Part shown: positions 9,486 to 21,399 of the stretch, piece by piece
How positions within the stretch are numbered: the first letter of the stretch is position 1
Layout: every line of letters begins with the position of its first letter
NCBI GenBank assembly: GCA_030068075.1
Contig: CM057826.1
Coordinates: forward strand, 108,727,746-108,791,745
Reading direction: 5' to 3'
Source: Paguma larvata
Taxonomy: Eukaryota; Chordata; Mammalia; Carnivora; Viverridae
DNA length: 64,000 nucleotides
Translations under genes and position numbers: made by a program
Notes under the pieces: model-generated
What the model was told of the DNA's origin: nothing
What the model saw: the letters and a program-made list of their open reading frames with translations, nothing else
Databases searched by the model: none

Positions 9486-11500
9486 TTTTTAGTCAGGTCT
9501 TTTGTCAAATTCCTGAGCAGAGCCTAAGGCGGAGTAGGTGGTATCTGTTACATTCTTAAGAGGAACCTTATGCCTGAGGAGCTTTGCTCTGGTCAGAAGC
9601 TCCCAGCATTCTTCCAAAATATGTGTTTTTCTCTACCCAGGGATCTCAGGTCCTAATCTTTCCCTCTCGGCCTGTTGAGTCCTATCTTTTCCTATCATAT
9701 CTGGACAAGTATGAACTAACAAGCAATCTCGATTGGATTTTGGATGCTCTATCACTCCCCTGTCACTTATATACTCATCACTGTAAATGAATGTTCTCTA
9801 CCATTCCTTTATGTGAATTTTTTTTCAGAGGATTATCTCTACACTTGAAGACTCTCTTGTAAAACCTTGCTGATTCCCTCTTGAAAGTTCACAAGTGTCC
9901 AATTTCAGTTCTCATGGATCCGTGTATTTTTCTGCAACCTGTTTCTCCTAATTCCCTAAACACTGGTCCCTTATCCCTTTTTTCAGGTCTTCTAACCAAT
10001 CCATCACTCCTCTGAAAACTCAGGTCCTACCTCACTAGGTAGGCAGTTGAAAGATATATAAAGTCCTTGCCTCTCTCACTTGCCAAAATAACTTTCTGTA
10101 TCAGCCTGCATCCTTAAGGAGGAAAAGTAACAGAGCCCCTAAATGGAGTGCTGAATCAAACAGTTTTTACCGCTGAGCAGAGGAACCCCAATCCAGCTGA
10201 GTCTAGTCTCTAGGGGATGCGGTTTGGGGAAAGGGAAAATGGTGTCATATTTTAAAACCAGAAAACCACAAACTGTGTCCATCCTGTATTAGGACAGTCT
10301 CTGTGAGCAAACACTGGGCGGGCCTGGAAGGGAGTCTCTGCGTTTGCGGGGTTCCTGCCTCAGGGGCATAACTTCCAGCAGCCTCAAACCACAGTCTGAG
10401 ACCCCCTTCCTTCAGGTGAAGTCTCCATGCCATTGGATCGAAGTAGAAAGGAGCCAGGAGTATCATTTTAATCACCTAAGAGGTCTACTTGGTCAGGGGA
10501 AATAAACAAACTGGCAGAAATTCCTGTAGAGATAAATTTATCACTTAAAAGTTAGGTGAAGAAATAAGTTTACAAAAAGCATTCTGTTACTTGCAGACCT
10601 AAACGAAAAAGTAAAGTTGTTTTATGAGAGTCCGCTCTCATTTTATTAAGCGAAAGGTTCTGCTAGTTAGAATAGCAAAGTTCTGAAACATGTGCATATG
10701 GAATTAAAAGTGTTACTTACATAAATTGTTCCTATTCTATTATAATGTTCTGACTGTCTTAAGATGTTACCCTTCTGTGTCTGTGTCAGGTACACCTTTA
10801 TGCCCACCCCCATGCTTATTTTGAAGGACCTGATAGCCTTGTTCTCAAGAGCAATACTTCCTCTGCTTTCAGATGCCACCTCCGTAATCTTTATGAAATC
10901 TCTAGAAGATTGGTTAATTTTCCCTTTACTAAGAAATGGGTACAGACATTTTTAGAGTAATTACTTCCAGGCTGTTAAGTTATGGGCTATTGTTTTACTA
11001 TTTTGTATTTTCCAGATTTTGAAAAATAAACATCTGGGTTTGTTTTTGGTTTTGGTTTTGTTTTTTAACTTCAAGAGATGTTAAAAGTACAGGCAAGTGC
11101 TGAAAAAAACATACCTGTGTTCCCATAACCTAGAGCTCATCTGTAATGTTTATAATTAACAAAGTAATACAGAATTATTTTATGTTGTAGAATGGGTGCA
11201 TGTGATTAAATATGTACCTGACCGCTTCAAATCCAGTCGGTGGGCTTTCAACATGAACTTCATCTCTTTGTGCTGCTGATTTTCTTTTTCATTTTTTCTG
11301 ATTATAAATAAAGTAAGACATTCTCTTATAGAATGTAAAGAGGCAGACTGACGGTGGAACCCCAAAAGAGAGGTCATTACTAAGTGTGTAAAACATGAGA
11401 TAGTTTTTTCTCAAGCCTAGCTGCTGTAGAGAGAGTAAAAATCACAGGTGAGGAATAATTTAAAAGGACAAAGATGCCCTTGCTCTGGAAATAATGATGG
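9486..11500. other. Two kilobases of mostly unique DNA
   Basis: No convincing gene, RNA or recent repeat is seen. Short open frames here lack splice-site or domain support. The part near 10310-10440 is less AT-rich than its surroundings. Confidence 0.5.
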
Positions 11501-11504
11501 AGCT

Positions 11505-11715
11505 TCTCTGTGTCAAATGCTCAAGTACTCATTTAACCTTGACAACAATATCATAGGATATCATTTCATTACTGTTCTATGTTATGGACGAGGAAACTGA
11601 TTCAGCAAGTATAAGTGGCTTGCTTATGGTTACACAACTGGTAGGGGGTGGCACTGGGAATACTAATGAAGACAATCTAACTCCAGGGTCTATGTGCTTA
11701 ACCTCTATGCTCTGT
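11505..11715 (-). mobile_element. MIR SINE, minus strand
   Basis: The core in reverse is clear: atttaaccttgacaacaata, atggacgaggaaactgattc, ggcttgcttatggttacac, actccagggtctatgtgctt. It covers most of the 260-bp family length. Confidence 0.88.
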
Positions 11716-11799
11716 GAACCTCCCATGGGTAAAATATGCTAGACCCTAAAGTCCTAAATCAGGTCCACTTTTCTCTCAGTAGAACCTAAGGAGTATATC

Positions 11800-12290
11800 A
11801 GTTATCTATTGCCTCATAAAAAATGCCAAAACTCGGTTTTAAACAACAATAATTTATTTAGCTCCCAGGTCTGCAATATTGAATGGGGTTCAGCAGGGAA
11901 GCTCATCTCTGCCCTGTCAGTGTCAAGTGAAGCAGGAAGATCCGCTTCCCATATAGCTCACCTTCATTGCTGATTAGTTGGTGCTGACTGAGACCGAGAA
12001 CTCAGCCAGGGATGAAACGGGGGAGGGGGGCACAATTCCTTTCTATGCAGGCATTTTCACAAGCTGCTTCAAGTTTCTCAGGGCATAATGGATGGGTTTC
12101 AAGGGCCAGCAACCAATAGGAACAGAAAGTGGAGTCTGCCAGTGTTTAAAGGTCTGGAGCTAGAACCCGTCAGGGCATCACTTCTGCCATATTCTATTGG
12201 TCAAACACAGAGCCCAGAATCAGGGGAGGGGACATGAACTCTGCCTCTCAAAGGGAGAAGCACCAAAGCATTTGGGGCCATGTTTTTAAA
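11800..12290 (+). mobile_element. Ancient MaLR/ERVL-like LTR remnant
   Basis: The start cagttatctattgcctcata with aaaacaacaataatttattt and the end tgccatattctattggtcaa with aatcaggggaggggacatga follow the order of a common mammalian LTR-like repeat. A relative lies at 41560-42085. The family name is uncertain. Confidence 0.55.
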
Positions 12291-12971
12291 ACTTCAGGGC
12301 CTATTAGATTTCATCTCCCAGTTTGGATAGCTGGGTTCCTTCAGCTTTTGATGACCCTGAGGCTCTCAGTGAAACGAGCTGACTTCAGGCCCTGTTGTAG
12401 TCTGCATACTGAAGTTACGCTTCTCACCAACACCCTGGAAGACCTAGCAAGTAACACCCCACTCTGGAAAAAGGAAAAAGATCCATCTGACCCCATGTTC
12501 CACCTGTGGTGTCAGTGATATCAGACCTTGAACCTTAGATCAGGCCTCCTGCCGTTTACACCAGTCCTCCTGTTGTGGGACTTTTCTGAACTGCTCTTTT
12601 GGTTTCCGTCAATGTCCCAGTTGAAGATATCATCTTGGTAAGGCTGGGTCAGATGATACTGAAAGAAACAGCACACAATGCAACCCTCAGAATCAAACTG
12701 CTTTGCTTACCCTTCCTACCTCAACCCTGCCTGTGCTCTCTGACTCTCCTACATAGAATGAGTGTTTTTGGCAGCAGGGACCCTCAGTCTAGGAGGTTAA
12801 AAGGGACTCTTAGGTGCCCACCCCATCTCCCTATTTTTCTCATTTTTCTTTCCATACTACATCTATTTTTGAGAGCTTCAGTTCTAGGCAACAAAGGTTA
12901 CATGGTTTTTCAGACCTGGTACAAAATGAAAAGGCGGGTCCCTTGTTCAAATATCAGGAAAAAAGCACCCT
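12291..12971. other. Unique stretch
   Basis: No gene is supported. A 159-codon open frame starting here runs on into the minus-strand SINEC at 12991, so it is not a conserved coding unit. Confidence 0.5.
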
Positions 12972-12990
12972 TAAAGGCACCAAAATATAA

Positions 12991-13200
12991 TGTTTATTTA
13001 TGTTTATTTACTTATTTTGAGAGAGAGAGAGAGGGTGCTCAGGGGAGGGGCAGAGAGAGAGGGAAACACAGAATCTGAAGCAGGCTCCAGGCACTGAGCT
13101 GTCAGCACAAAGCCCCATGTGGGGCTCGAATTCACAAGCCATGAGATCATGACCTGACCCAAAGTCAGACGTTTAACTGACTGAGCCACCTGGGTGCCCC
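12991..13200 (-). mobile_element. SINEC, minus strand, perfect target duplication
   Basis: A full-length copy flanked by the exact 19-bp duplication taaaggcaccaaaatataa at 12972-12990 and 13201-13219. Intact duplications suggest a fairly recent insertion. Confidence 0.96.
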
Positions 13201-13219
13201 TAAAGGCACCAAAATATAA

Positions 13220-14356
13220 AATTTTCATTATCTCCTATGGTCTCTCCTCTGCCTTATCATGGTACTTTGTTGTTCTAAGTAAAGAAAAATTAAAAACCTG
13301 AATTTTACCATTCATTTATGTAGTATGCAATGTCAGTTTTAAATGCAAGTGTTAGAGCATTTAACTTGCATGCGTCGTCACCAAAATTTCACAATTTCTA
13401 TTTCATAGTTTGTATTTGTGTATGTATACTTTGTTCTTACCAGAACCGTGAAACACTGTATAAAACTAACTCATCTGTTTTTATTTTACTTCCTTTTTAT
13501 AATGCTATAATATAAACCCAGATTCTTTTATTCTTTTCTAAAGAGAAATTAGAGCATAAATGTAAATAAGAAATCCAAATGACTACTTCCTCGGGCATAG
13601 GGTCTCTTCTGGGATGATAGAAATGTCTTGGAACTAGATACAGATGATGGCTACACAACTATTTCACTTCTTGACATGTTCACTTTCAGCTTTCTGATGA
13701 TTGAGGAATGGCTTAAAGGGGGGGAAATATTTCCCTTTACTTTTATGGCATCATGTTCGCACGGCTCTTACGAGGGGTTAGCAAAGGTAAGAAAGGATAT
13801 GGTAAGGTATCTGGATGGTTCATGCTTCTTAGAACACCAGTGCTTTTTTTTACTGTTTTGGAAACCAGGTCTGGTGTGAGAAGATAACGTGACCCTGGCG
13901 ACTGTCAGGACCTCCCTCTTTACTCAGTCGTGAATGTACTATGTATCTAGTACTTGGCTTGAGTCATAGAGAACTCCCACACATTGTGGATGGGAGAAAT
14001 TCTGTGCCCAGGGGCATCACAAATGATAAGCGCAAATGGACAGACGGGAACAGCAGACTCACATGTTGCGTGTATCTCATCTGTTTCTGCACTGGCCTCA
14101 TTGTCCCATTGAAGCTCACTTGAAAAATATAAGTTCAAAGATAGAGTTTTTAACAGTTTTAAGGGAGTCATAGCAGAGCTCTGAACCAAGTACAGGACAT
14201 CTCTCAACAGGGTGCCCTGTGCTACTTCTTAAGTTGTATATCCCTGAAGTCCACCTTGGTTCCAGGGCCAAAATTCAGCCCTCTCAGTATGTTTACTAGG
14301 TCCCGAGCAAAGACATAGCCTGGAAAATCATTGCAATATTGGGGCATAATTTGCAA
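13220..14356. other. Unique stretch
   Basis: No gene, RNA or repeat is recognised. Confidence 0.5.
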
Positions 14357-14377
14357 TTAAAATAAAAAATTTCATTA

Positions 14378-14678
14378 AAGTTTATTTTGTGAAAGAGAGA
14401 GAGTGCATGCATGCATGCATGCATGCAAGCAAGCGGGGAGGGGTGAAGAGGGAGTCCGCAACAGGAGGACTGGTGTAAATGGCAGGAGGCCTGATCTAAG
14501 GTTCAAACTAGAAATGGGAACTTTAGGAACATAAAGAGAGAGAGAGAGAGAGAGCGAAAATCCCCAGCGGGTTCCTGCTGCACAGAGCCTGCTAAGGGGC
14601 TCGATCCCATAACCGTGAGATCATGACCCAAGCTGAAATTAAGTTAGACGTTCAACCGATTGAGCCACCCAGGTGCCC
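14378..14678 (-). mobile_element. SINEC, minus strand, with a microsatellite and an 82-bp foreign insertion
   Basis: The head (gagccacccaggtgcccc) ends near 14678 and the tail side starts near 14378. The usual gtgcaagc has expanded into (GCAT)n. Positions 14455-14536 are not SINE sequence and interrupt the purine-rich segment. The last 33 bp of that insert recur at 15814-15846. Confidence 0.88.
14404..14427. repeat. (GCAT)n microsatellite inside a SINEC
   Basis: About six tandem units of the self-complementary tetramer gcat. The origin is probably expansion of the SINE's own gtgcaagc. Confidence 0.92.
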
Positions 14679-14705
14679 CTAAAATAAATTTTTAATTATT
14701 CTATT

Positions 14706-14902
14706 TTTTTAAAGTTTATTTATTTATTTTGAGAGAGACACAGAGAGAGAGTGCAAGCAGAGAGTGGGGGCAGGCAAAGGATCTAAAGCAGGATCCGTGC
14801 TGACAGTAGAGAACCCAATGTGAGGCTTGAACTCATCATCCATAAGATCATGACCTGAGCCAAAGTCAGATGTTTAACCAACTGAGTCACACAGGTGCCC
14901 TC
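14706..14902 (-). mobile_element. SINEC, minus strand
   Basis: A decayed full-length copy with head at about 14902 (agggcacctgtgtgactcag). The duplication aattattcta lies at 14693 and at about 14905. Confidence 0.9.
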
Positions 14903-15034
14903 TAAATTATTCTACTATTAAATTAGATAGAATATTTAATGGCACTATGGGTTGCATTTAGACATTCTCTAACTGCAGCTCTCTTCCCTAGCCCTGTTAC
15001 TGTTTGATTTGCTGATTTCTTTTTCTTTATCCAT

Positions 15035-15555
15035 TCTCTTTAATTTAAACTGAGATATAATTGACATTAGTAATGCACAAATCTTAAGCCGGTAGCTCAA
15101 TGACGTTTTACGTATGTATACACCCATTAACCACTACCAGGGCATGATATGGGATATTTCTTTCACCACTGAAAGTTCTCTTGTGCCCATTCCCAATCAG
15201 TAACCACCAGTCCCCCAGCAGGGTTTGCTACTATTCTGATTTCTGCTATCCTAGAATGGTTTTGCCTATTTGTCTTCTCTAGGACCTCATAAAAATGGAG
15301 TCGAAGAGTGTGTATTCTTTTAGTCTGCCCTACATCGTGTTTCTGAGATTGGCCTATATTGTTACCGGTATTCTATTATAATAATATATCCAAATTTGTT
15401 TATTCGTTCAAGTGTTAATGGATATTTGAGTTGTTTCTACTTTGAAGCTATTATAAATTAAGCTGCTATGAACACTCTTGTACAAGTTTTTATGCGGACA
15501 TTTGTTTCCATTTCTTTTGGGTAAATACTTAACAGTGGAAATAGTGGGTCATAGA
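15035..15555 (-). mobile_element. Old L1 (L1M-type) 3' region, minus strand
   Basis: Reverse-orientation L1 3' UTR and ORF2 end are visible: aactgagatataattgacat, ctatcctagaatggttttgc, gtttattcgttcaagtg, tgctatgaacactcttgtac, cttttgggtaaatactt. There are many substitutions and no open frame. Confidence 0.78.
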
Positions 15556-15974
15556 GTTTGTTTTTTGGCTTCCTCCCTTTTTTCTTTTTCTTTTGCCCCT
15601 TTGCTTCCCATCTTCATAATCGTTTCCGTATAACTGAGAAGAGAGCTCTTAATTTAGGAACAAACTGTGTTCATAGCCAGAATATACAAAGAAGTGAAAG
15701 TCTAAAGGTCCTATACAATTTAACTCTAGTAATATTTCAAAGAAGAGATGTGGGCGCATGTGTCTATGCATGTGTGTGTTGAGGGAGTGTGTGTTCATAG
15801 GTAATTCATGAGGCAAACTAGAAATGGGAACTTTAGGAACACAAAGCATATTCCCTTACTCTCTATATTTCAACTTAATCTTTAAAAATTAGCTGTTTCA
15901 GTATAGTGTAAGAGATTAGCTGTTTTAGAAAAAAAAAATTTTTTTTTTTGGGTGGCATTTTTCCAAGCTTCCAA
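15556..15974. other. Unique stretch holding the source-like copy of a 33-bp duplication
   Basis: No gene is seen. Positions 15814-15846 match 14504-14536 with one mismatch. The phrase attagctgttt recurs at about 15888 and 15914. Confidence 0.6.
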
Positions 15975-16168
15975 AGAAAAATTTTTTTTGAGAGAGAGAG
16001 AAAGTGAGTGTGTGCAGGGGAGGAGTAGAGAGAGAGGGAGACAGAGAATCCCAAGCAGGCCCTGTGCCATTAGCACAGAGCCCGACACAGGGCTCAGACT
16101 CGTCAACTGTGAGATCATGACCTGAGCTGAAGTCAGATGCTTACCGACAGAGCCACTAAGGTGCCCAA
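15975..16168 (-). mobile_element. SINEC, minus strand
   Basis: A decayed copy with tail side at about 15975 and head near 16168 (gggcaccttagtggctct). No clear target duplication was found. Confidence 0.87.
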
Positions 16169-16275
16169 GAGATGATTTTTTTAAAACTTTGCGCTATTTA
16201 TTAATGGCTATGTTGTCCAATCTAGATGGAAGAGATCATTTAACAGATAGTGCCAGATAATGTTATCTATTTTTT

Positions 16276-16488
16276 CTTTTTTTTAATGTTTATTTATTTA
16301 TATTGAAAGAGAGAGAAAAAATGCCAGTGGAGGAGAAGCAGAGAAGAGGGGGCGAGCCAGAATCCCAAGCAAGCTCCCCACTCAGCGTGGAGCACCCCAT
16401 GCAGCGCTCCAACTCAGGATGGTGAGATCATGACCTGAGCTGAAATCAAGAGTCAGACAGTTAATGGACTGAGCCACCCAGGTACTCC
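16276..16488 (-). mobile_element. SINEC, minus strand
   Basis: The tail (ttaatgtttatttattta) is at the left and the head (gagtacctgggtggctcag) at 16488. An imperfect duplication of the form tta[tc]ctattttt flanks it. Confidence 0.9.
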
Positions 16489-16499
16489 ATTCTTACCTA

Positions 16500-17868
16500 T
16501 TTTTATTGAATTCACTTAATGCTTTACTATCTGAGAGGTCTCAGCATTTCTTTGTTTTTTCTTCCACAAAATCTTCCTTGTTGATAAAAGAGCTACAACA
16601 TTTAAGAAATTAAAAAACATATATCTAAAATAACATTGCTAAGATTCTATGGAAACAGAAAAGAGTCACAGACATACAGCTGTGATTACCCCACCTATCC
16701 CAGCTCAAAGGGAAGCTGGGACTAACAGGGTTGCTGGTCAATAGCAGTGAGTGACTTAGGGACCTGATCCCAGAAGAGGGCAGCCAAGAGCTGCCTTAAC
16801 TACTACAGAGAGACCCAGCTGAGACCTTCAAGAGTGATTATGAACGTGTTTCTCTCTTGTCTATTGTGAAAATTCCCAGATAGATATAGGAACAGTTTGG
16901 GGCCTGCTGAGCTCAAACCTGACTAGAAAAGGGATAAAAGTTAGTAGACGAAGTTAGGAACCAGCTTAGGCACCCTAGAGCGAGATTACTAAAAAGCAGA
17001 AAGTTGGTGGCATGCGTCAAAGTCAGGGACAAGAGAGAGAAGATGCAAGATCAAGATCCACAAAAGGAACAAGTTGGCTGGCAAACTATTTCTGTTTTTC
17101 AAAAATATCTTTCCTTTTAAAATATTTGTGGTCATACGATACGAAATTGCAACAAAAGTTTGTTGTAATAATTAGTTAAGTGGCCCTTACATGGCTAGAA
17201 GCCACAAGGAAGTTGTGATACACCACTGTACCGAACTTATGCCACCTTTGAAGTATTTTGGGGAGTAAGGGCTAATGCTTAAATGCTCTCCAGATCTTAG
17301 CCGAGGTCTCCTATGTTATGAGATCAAACAGGATTGGCGTGACTGCTCACTACTTACTGTTGGAAGTTCAGAACTGTCCCTAAGATTTCTGTGCATCTCT
17401 GGGAGAGACAGGCAGGTGTTGGGTATTACATTCTCATGGTCACCATTACATATCTAAAGCACAGCATTTAGAACAAATCCTGGCACATTTTACAAGTGGT
17501 ACTTACTTCTCCATCTCCATTCTTTTTCCTCTTCTCTTTTGCTTACTCCTTCTTGTTATTGTTATGACTTCTCAGTCTTAGTTCCTGCTTCTACTAAACA
17601 TGATCAGTTCATGGATTGTCTCACTATTTCTTATCTAGGTTGTCCCATTTGGCACTATGTGAATCAATTTGTCATTTCCCTTTCTCAACTGATACATGCT
17701 CATAACACCACCACTCGCCTCTTTGCCTCAACACACAAAGATGTGTGTATCTGATAGCATGAAACACTTTTATTTCTATCAGAATTTAGTGAAAATTTGG
17801 GGAGAAAGCTGGGGTATGAATACTTCTAGTTCAACAGTGTGAACTCAATCGATTTTAAGATTGGGAAC
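16500..17868. other. Unique stretch
   Basis: About 1.4 kb with no recognised gene, RNA or repeat. Confidence 0.5.
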
Positions 17869-17870
17869 TT

Positions 17871-18067
17871 TTTTTTTTAATGCTTATTATTTTTGAGAGA
17901 GAGAGAGACAGAGAGCAAGCAGGGGAGGGGCAGAGAGAGAGGGAGACACTGAATCGGAAGCAGCCTCCAGGCTCTGAGCCATCAGCACAGAGACTGATGC
18001 GGGGCCCAGGCAAGATCATTACCTAAGCTAAAGTCAGCTGCTTAACCAACTAAGCCACCTAGGTGCT
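17871..18067 (-). mobile_element. SINEC, minus strand, box-B region deleted
   Basis: A clear copy with a small deletion: ggggccc joins directly to aggcaagatcattacc where the box-B motif should be. Confidence 0.9.
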
Positions 18068-18120
18068 CCTTCTTTGTTTTTTTTCTAATGGTTACAATAA
18101 TGCTTCAATAAACCTCAATG

Positions 18121-18233
18121 TTATTTTTTAATTAATTAATTTCAAGTAAGCACTACTCCCAACATGGGGCTTGAACTTATAATCCTGAGATTAAGAATCA
18201 CATGCTTCACCGACTGAGCCAACCAGGGGTCCC
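18121..18233 (-). mobile_element. SINEC, short older type, minus strand
   Basis: The minus-strand short form has the phrases aagcactactcccaacatgg, ggcttgaacttataatcctg and gactgagccaaccagg. It has no CT-rich half. Confidence 0.85.
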
Positions 18234-18280
18234 GAGAACTAGGCACTTCTTTTTTTATAATATATTATTTTATTTTTTAA

Positions 18281-18472
18281 CAAAATTTTTTAATGTTTAT
18301 TTTTGAGAGAGAGAGAAACAGAGCATGAGTGGGAGAGGGGCAGAAAGAGAGGGAGACACAGAATCTGAAACAAGTTCCAGGCTCTGAGCTGTAAGCAGAG
18401 AGCCTGATGCGGGGCTGGAACTCGGAACGCCGAGATCATGACCTGAGCAAGATATGACCCGGGCACCCTATT
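18281..18472 (-). mobile_element. SINEC inserted in the tail of another SINEC
   Basis: A minus-strand copy whose tRNA head is badly deleted (cctgagcaagatatgacccg). Similar attttattttttt sequence on both sides shows it landed in the tail of the SINEC that continues at 18474. Confidence 0.85.
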
Positions 18473-18473
18473 T

Positions 18474-18684
18474 TCTATTTTTTTATTGTTGATTTATTTA
18501 TTTTGAGAGAGAGCACATGAGCAGGGGAGGGACAGAGACAGAGAAGGGAGAGAATCTCAAGCAAGTTCCCGGCTGTCAGTGCAGAGCCCATTGTGGGGCT
18601 TCATTTCATGAACCGTGAGATCATGACCTGAGCTGAAATCAATAGTTGAATGCTTAACCAACTGAGCCACCCAGGCGCCCTGAA
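18474..18684 (-). mobile_element. SINEC, minus strand, tail split by the preceding element
   Basis: The body lies here and the end of its tail lies at 18251-18280, beyond the nested SINEC. The outer duplication aa[ct]t[ag]ggcacttctt occurs at 18238-18252 and 18685-18699. Confidence 0.87.
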
Positions 18685-18699
18685 AATTGGGCACTTCTT

Positions 18700-19233
18700 A
18701 AAAGTCCTTTTCCCAGGAATTGGTCTACTCAGTTCCCACCTATATAGGGGCTCAGGAATACACTAGCTAGCTTGTTTCTCTTCCTCTCTCCTGGGTCTCT
18801 TATCTCATTAGCACCCTATCCTTCTTGGACTATAGCCCCCAATGCAAATTCTTGTTCTTTATGCAGAGCACAGCAGTTCTCACTGGTGTCTGCTTCTAAG
18901 TTAAGTTCCAGACACACTTTTGCATATCCCAACACATCCAAATGTTCTGCAGAACAAAAAAACTTTTTATTTGCCATGTTCCATTCTCCCGCTAAAGATA
19001 TTCTGGGTGTAAATTTTATTTCCTACTTCTTTTTTACAAGGCAGGAAAAGTGAGGGAGATTTAGCAGGAAGCTACCTGGAATAAGAGAAAATGGTACAGA
19101 AGTAATGCATCCTAGGGAAGAGATAAACATTTGCAGAACAAGTAGCTGCAGGAACATGGCAATGTCAATCTGGCAACCCAAAACCTAGAGGAATTCCCTT
19201 AGGAGGTAACAGGCATACTAAGAATTTTATCCG
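18700..19233. other. Unique stretch
   Basis: No feature is recognised. A 93-codon open frame here has no visible domain or splice support. Confidence 0.5.
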
Positions 19234-19247
19234 AAATATATCAAGTC

Positions 19248-19455
19248 AAGGTTGCCTCAGTGCCTCAGTTAAGCATCCAACTTCAGCTACTGTTCATGGG
19301 TTCAACCCCCGTGTTGGGCTCTGTGCTGACAGCTCAGAGCCTGGAGCCTGCTTCGGATTCTGTATCTCCCTCTCTCTCTCTGCCCCTCTCCGACCTGTGC
19401 TCTGTCTGTCTCTCAAAAATAATAAATAAACACTAAAGAAAACAAAACAACAACA
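19248..19455 (+). mobile_element. SINEC, part of the head deleted
   Basis: The head is shortened (gttgcctcagtgcctcagtt) but the 3' half is near consensus. The duplication ata[ta]atcaagtca lies at about 19235 and 19457. Confidence 0.9.
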
Positions 19456-19662
19456 AAATAAATCAAGTCAGTGGGAGTGTAGAAACAAGACCCCCACTCC
19501 CCCCAGCAAAATGGGGCTGGTAGGTAAGATACTCAACCAACTCCATATCATTTCTAGGAGACCTGATAAAGCGCACTCATATTCCTGAAGAATACTGGGC
19601 CTCAAGAAGGGGGGCTATGGAAGAAATCCCCAAATCTGAAAAGTTTGTGTGAAAAGGATTTA

Positions 19663-19665
19663 TTT

Positions 19666-19704
<39 letters not shown>

Positions 19705-19708
19705 TTTC
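19663..19708. repeat. (TTTA)n tract flanked by a 12-bp direct repeat: tail-only retroposon insertion
   Basis: About eleven ttta units are flanked exactly by gaaaaggattta at 19651-19662 and 19709-19720. The layout is a target-site duplication around nothing but a reversed A-rich tail, suggesting a minus-strand SINE or LINE insertion truncated down to its tail, or later deletion of the body. Confidence 0.75.
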
Positions 19709-19949
19709 GAAAAGGATTTAAATAAACATCCTAGCTGCTTGATATGGACTTGAAGACCCTCTGACACTCATGGTGTAATTAATAATATTTCCATTCTTGG
19801 GGGAAACAAATATGATTAAATAAAAATTATTGCCGTGTATCACTATTGAGAGAGTCACACTAATCATTATGTGCTTCTTCCAATAAGACAAATTGTACCA
19901 ACTGCAACAAGGGAAAAGAAAATGTAATGGTATCATAACTTCACTGAAA

Positions 19950-21175
19950 ATCTATTAAAAAAATTGACCAAGTACAGCACAAATGTAAGCAGTCACATTT
20001 ATGCAAAGTCGTAATAGTAACAATAGTATAGAAGTTATGCAGGAAGACAAACAGACCAGTGGAACAGAGTAGAGAGCTTAGAAACATGTGGAAATTTGAT
20101 ATTTGAGAAAGGCAGCACCACAAAGCAATATAGAAAGGATTATTTCATGAGAAAACTGGCTCATCATACAGGGAAAAATCAAGCTGGATACTGCATTGTT
20201 ACCATATGCAAAGGGGATTCAAAATGGATTTTACAACCTACTAATGTAATAGGAAATACAGAGACTATCTTTATGAACCAGAAGGAAAGCTTGTTAAGTA
20301 AGACCCAAAAATAAAAACATGAGATGAAAAATGGTAATTCTGACTACATAAAATTTAAGGATTTCTGCTCAGTAAAGTACAAACTTAGATGACAGATGAC
20401 AGGAGAAGATATTAGCAATAACTAAAATTTACAGGACATTTAAACTGGAATATACAAAGAACCCCTGCAAATAGCTTGAGATAAAATTGGAAACTGAAGA
20501 GAAAACTAAATAAAAGATACAAATAGGAAATTTGAAGTAAGGGAAGAGACTAACAAATAATGAAGAGCTACTCAACCTCACCAGTATGCAAATAAATAAA
20601 AAATTAAAGCAAAAATGATACACAATTTTACATCAGTCAGATTGGCAAAAATTAGAGAAGATGATACACATCAGTTGGGCAAGAATATGGGGAAATAGTG
20701 TAAACTGATACATGTATTCTGAAAAGAAATCTAGCAGAATTCAGTGAAAATAAGTTAGTGTGTGCCTCAGACTCCATTATCTCAAGGTATACATAAACCA
20801 GAGAAATTCTTGTATGGATCCGAAAGAGAATTCTATAGTAATACTCATTGCAGTGTTTCCGGTAATAGTGAGCCAGAGGCATGCTAGGGATAGATATGTA
20901 AAATGTGGGGGATGTAGAATTCTATGCATGTAGAAGAAATTATATATATACATATATATGTATAAATGTAAATATATATGTATACACACATAGCAATATG
21001 GATAGATCATAAAAACACAATGCTGAGCAGAAAAGCAAGAAATAGAATACATAAGATTTATCATTTATGTAAATTAAAACGCAGACATGCAATACAAAAC
21101 TACATATTTTATAATATGTGTTCAATACATTACAGTGAGAGAAAGGAAAATGGGATTAGGTATGGAGGTTAAAAG
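19950..21175 (+). mobile_element. Old L1 ORF2 to 3' end, plus strand, eroded
   Basis: Recognisable L1 phrases occur in order: agaccagtggaacagagtag, tcaagctggatac, aatttaaggatttctgctc, ggagaagatattagcaata, acaaagaacccctgcaaata, gagctactcaacctcac. The reading frame is broken throughout, so no protein is made. An AT-rich patch lies at 20940-20990. Confidence 0.75.
20939..20990. repeat. (TA)n-rich simple repeat
   Basis: Alternating ta and tg steps (ttatatatatacatatatat) within the old L1. Confidence 0.85.
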
Positions 21176-21399
21176 AAACTAAAATAAACCAGTAATCGTC
21201 ATTACATAGCTGGTCTCACTATTAAGCAATGAATTGAGACGTATGATGAACTAAATTTCTACAACTGAGGTCTAATATGAAAGGTAATAAATAAATGATA
21301 AAAACCATACATTTATGGTTAACCACCTTGAAAATATTATGGTAAAAATGATAGATAATTGCAATGGAAATGATAGAAAATAGACTTAAGGAACAGTGA

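Noticed and set aside
12599..13078. 159-codon plus-strand open frame
   Set aside because: Its 3' end lies inside a minus-strand SINEC with a perfect target duplication, so the frame was created by the insertion.
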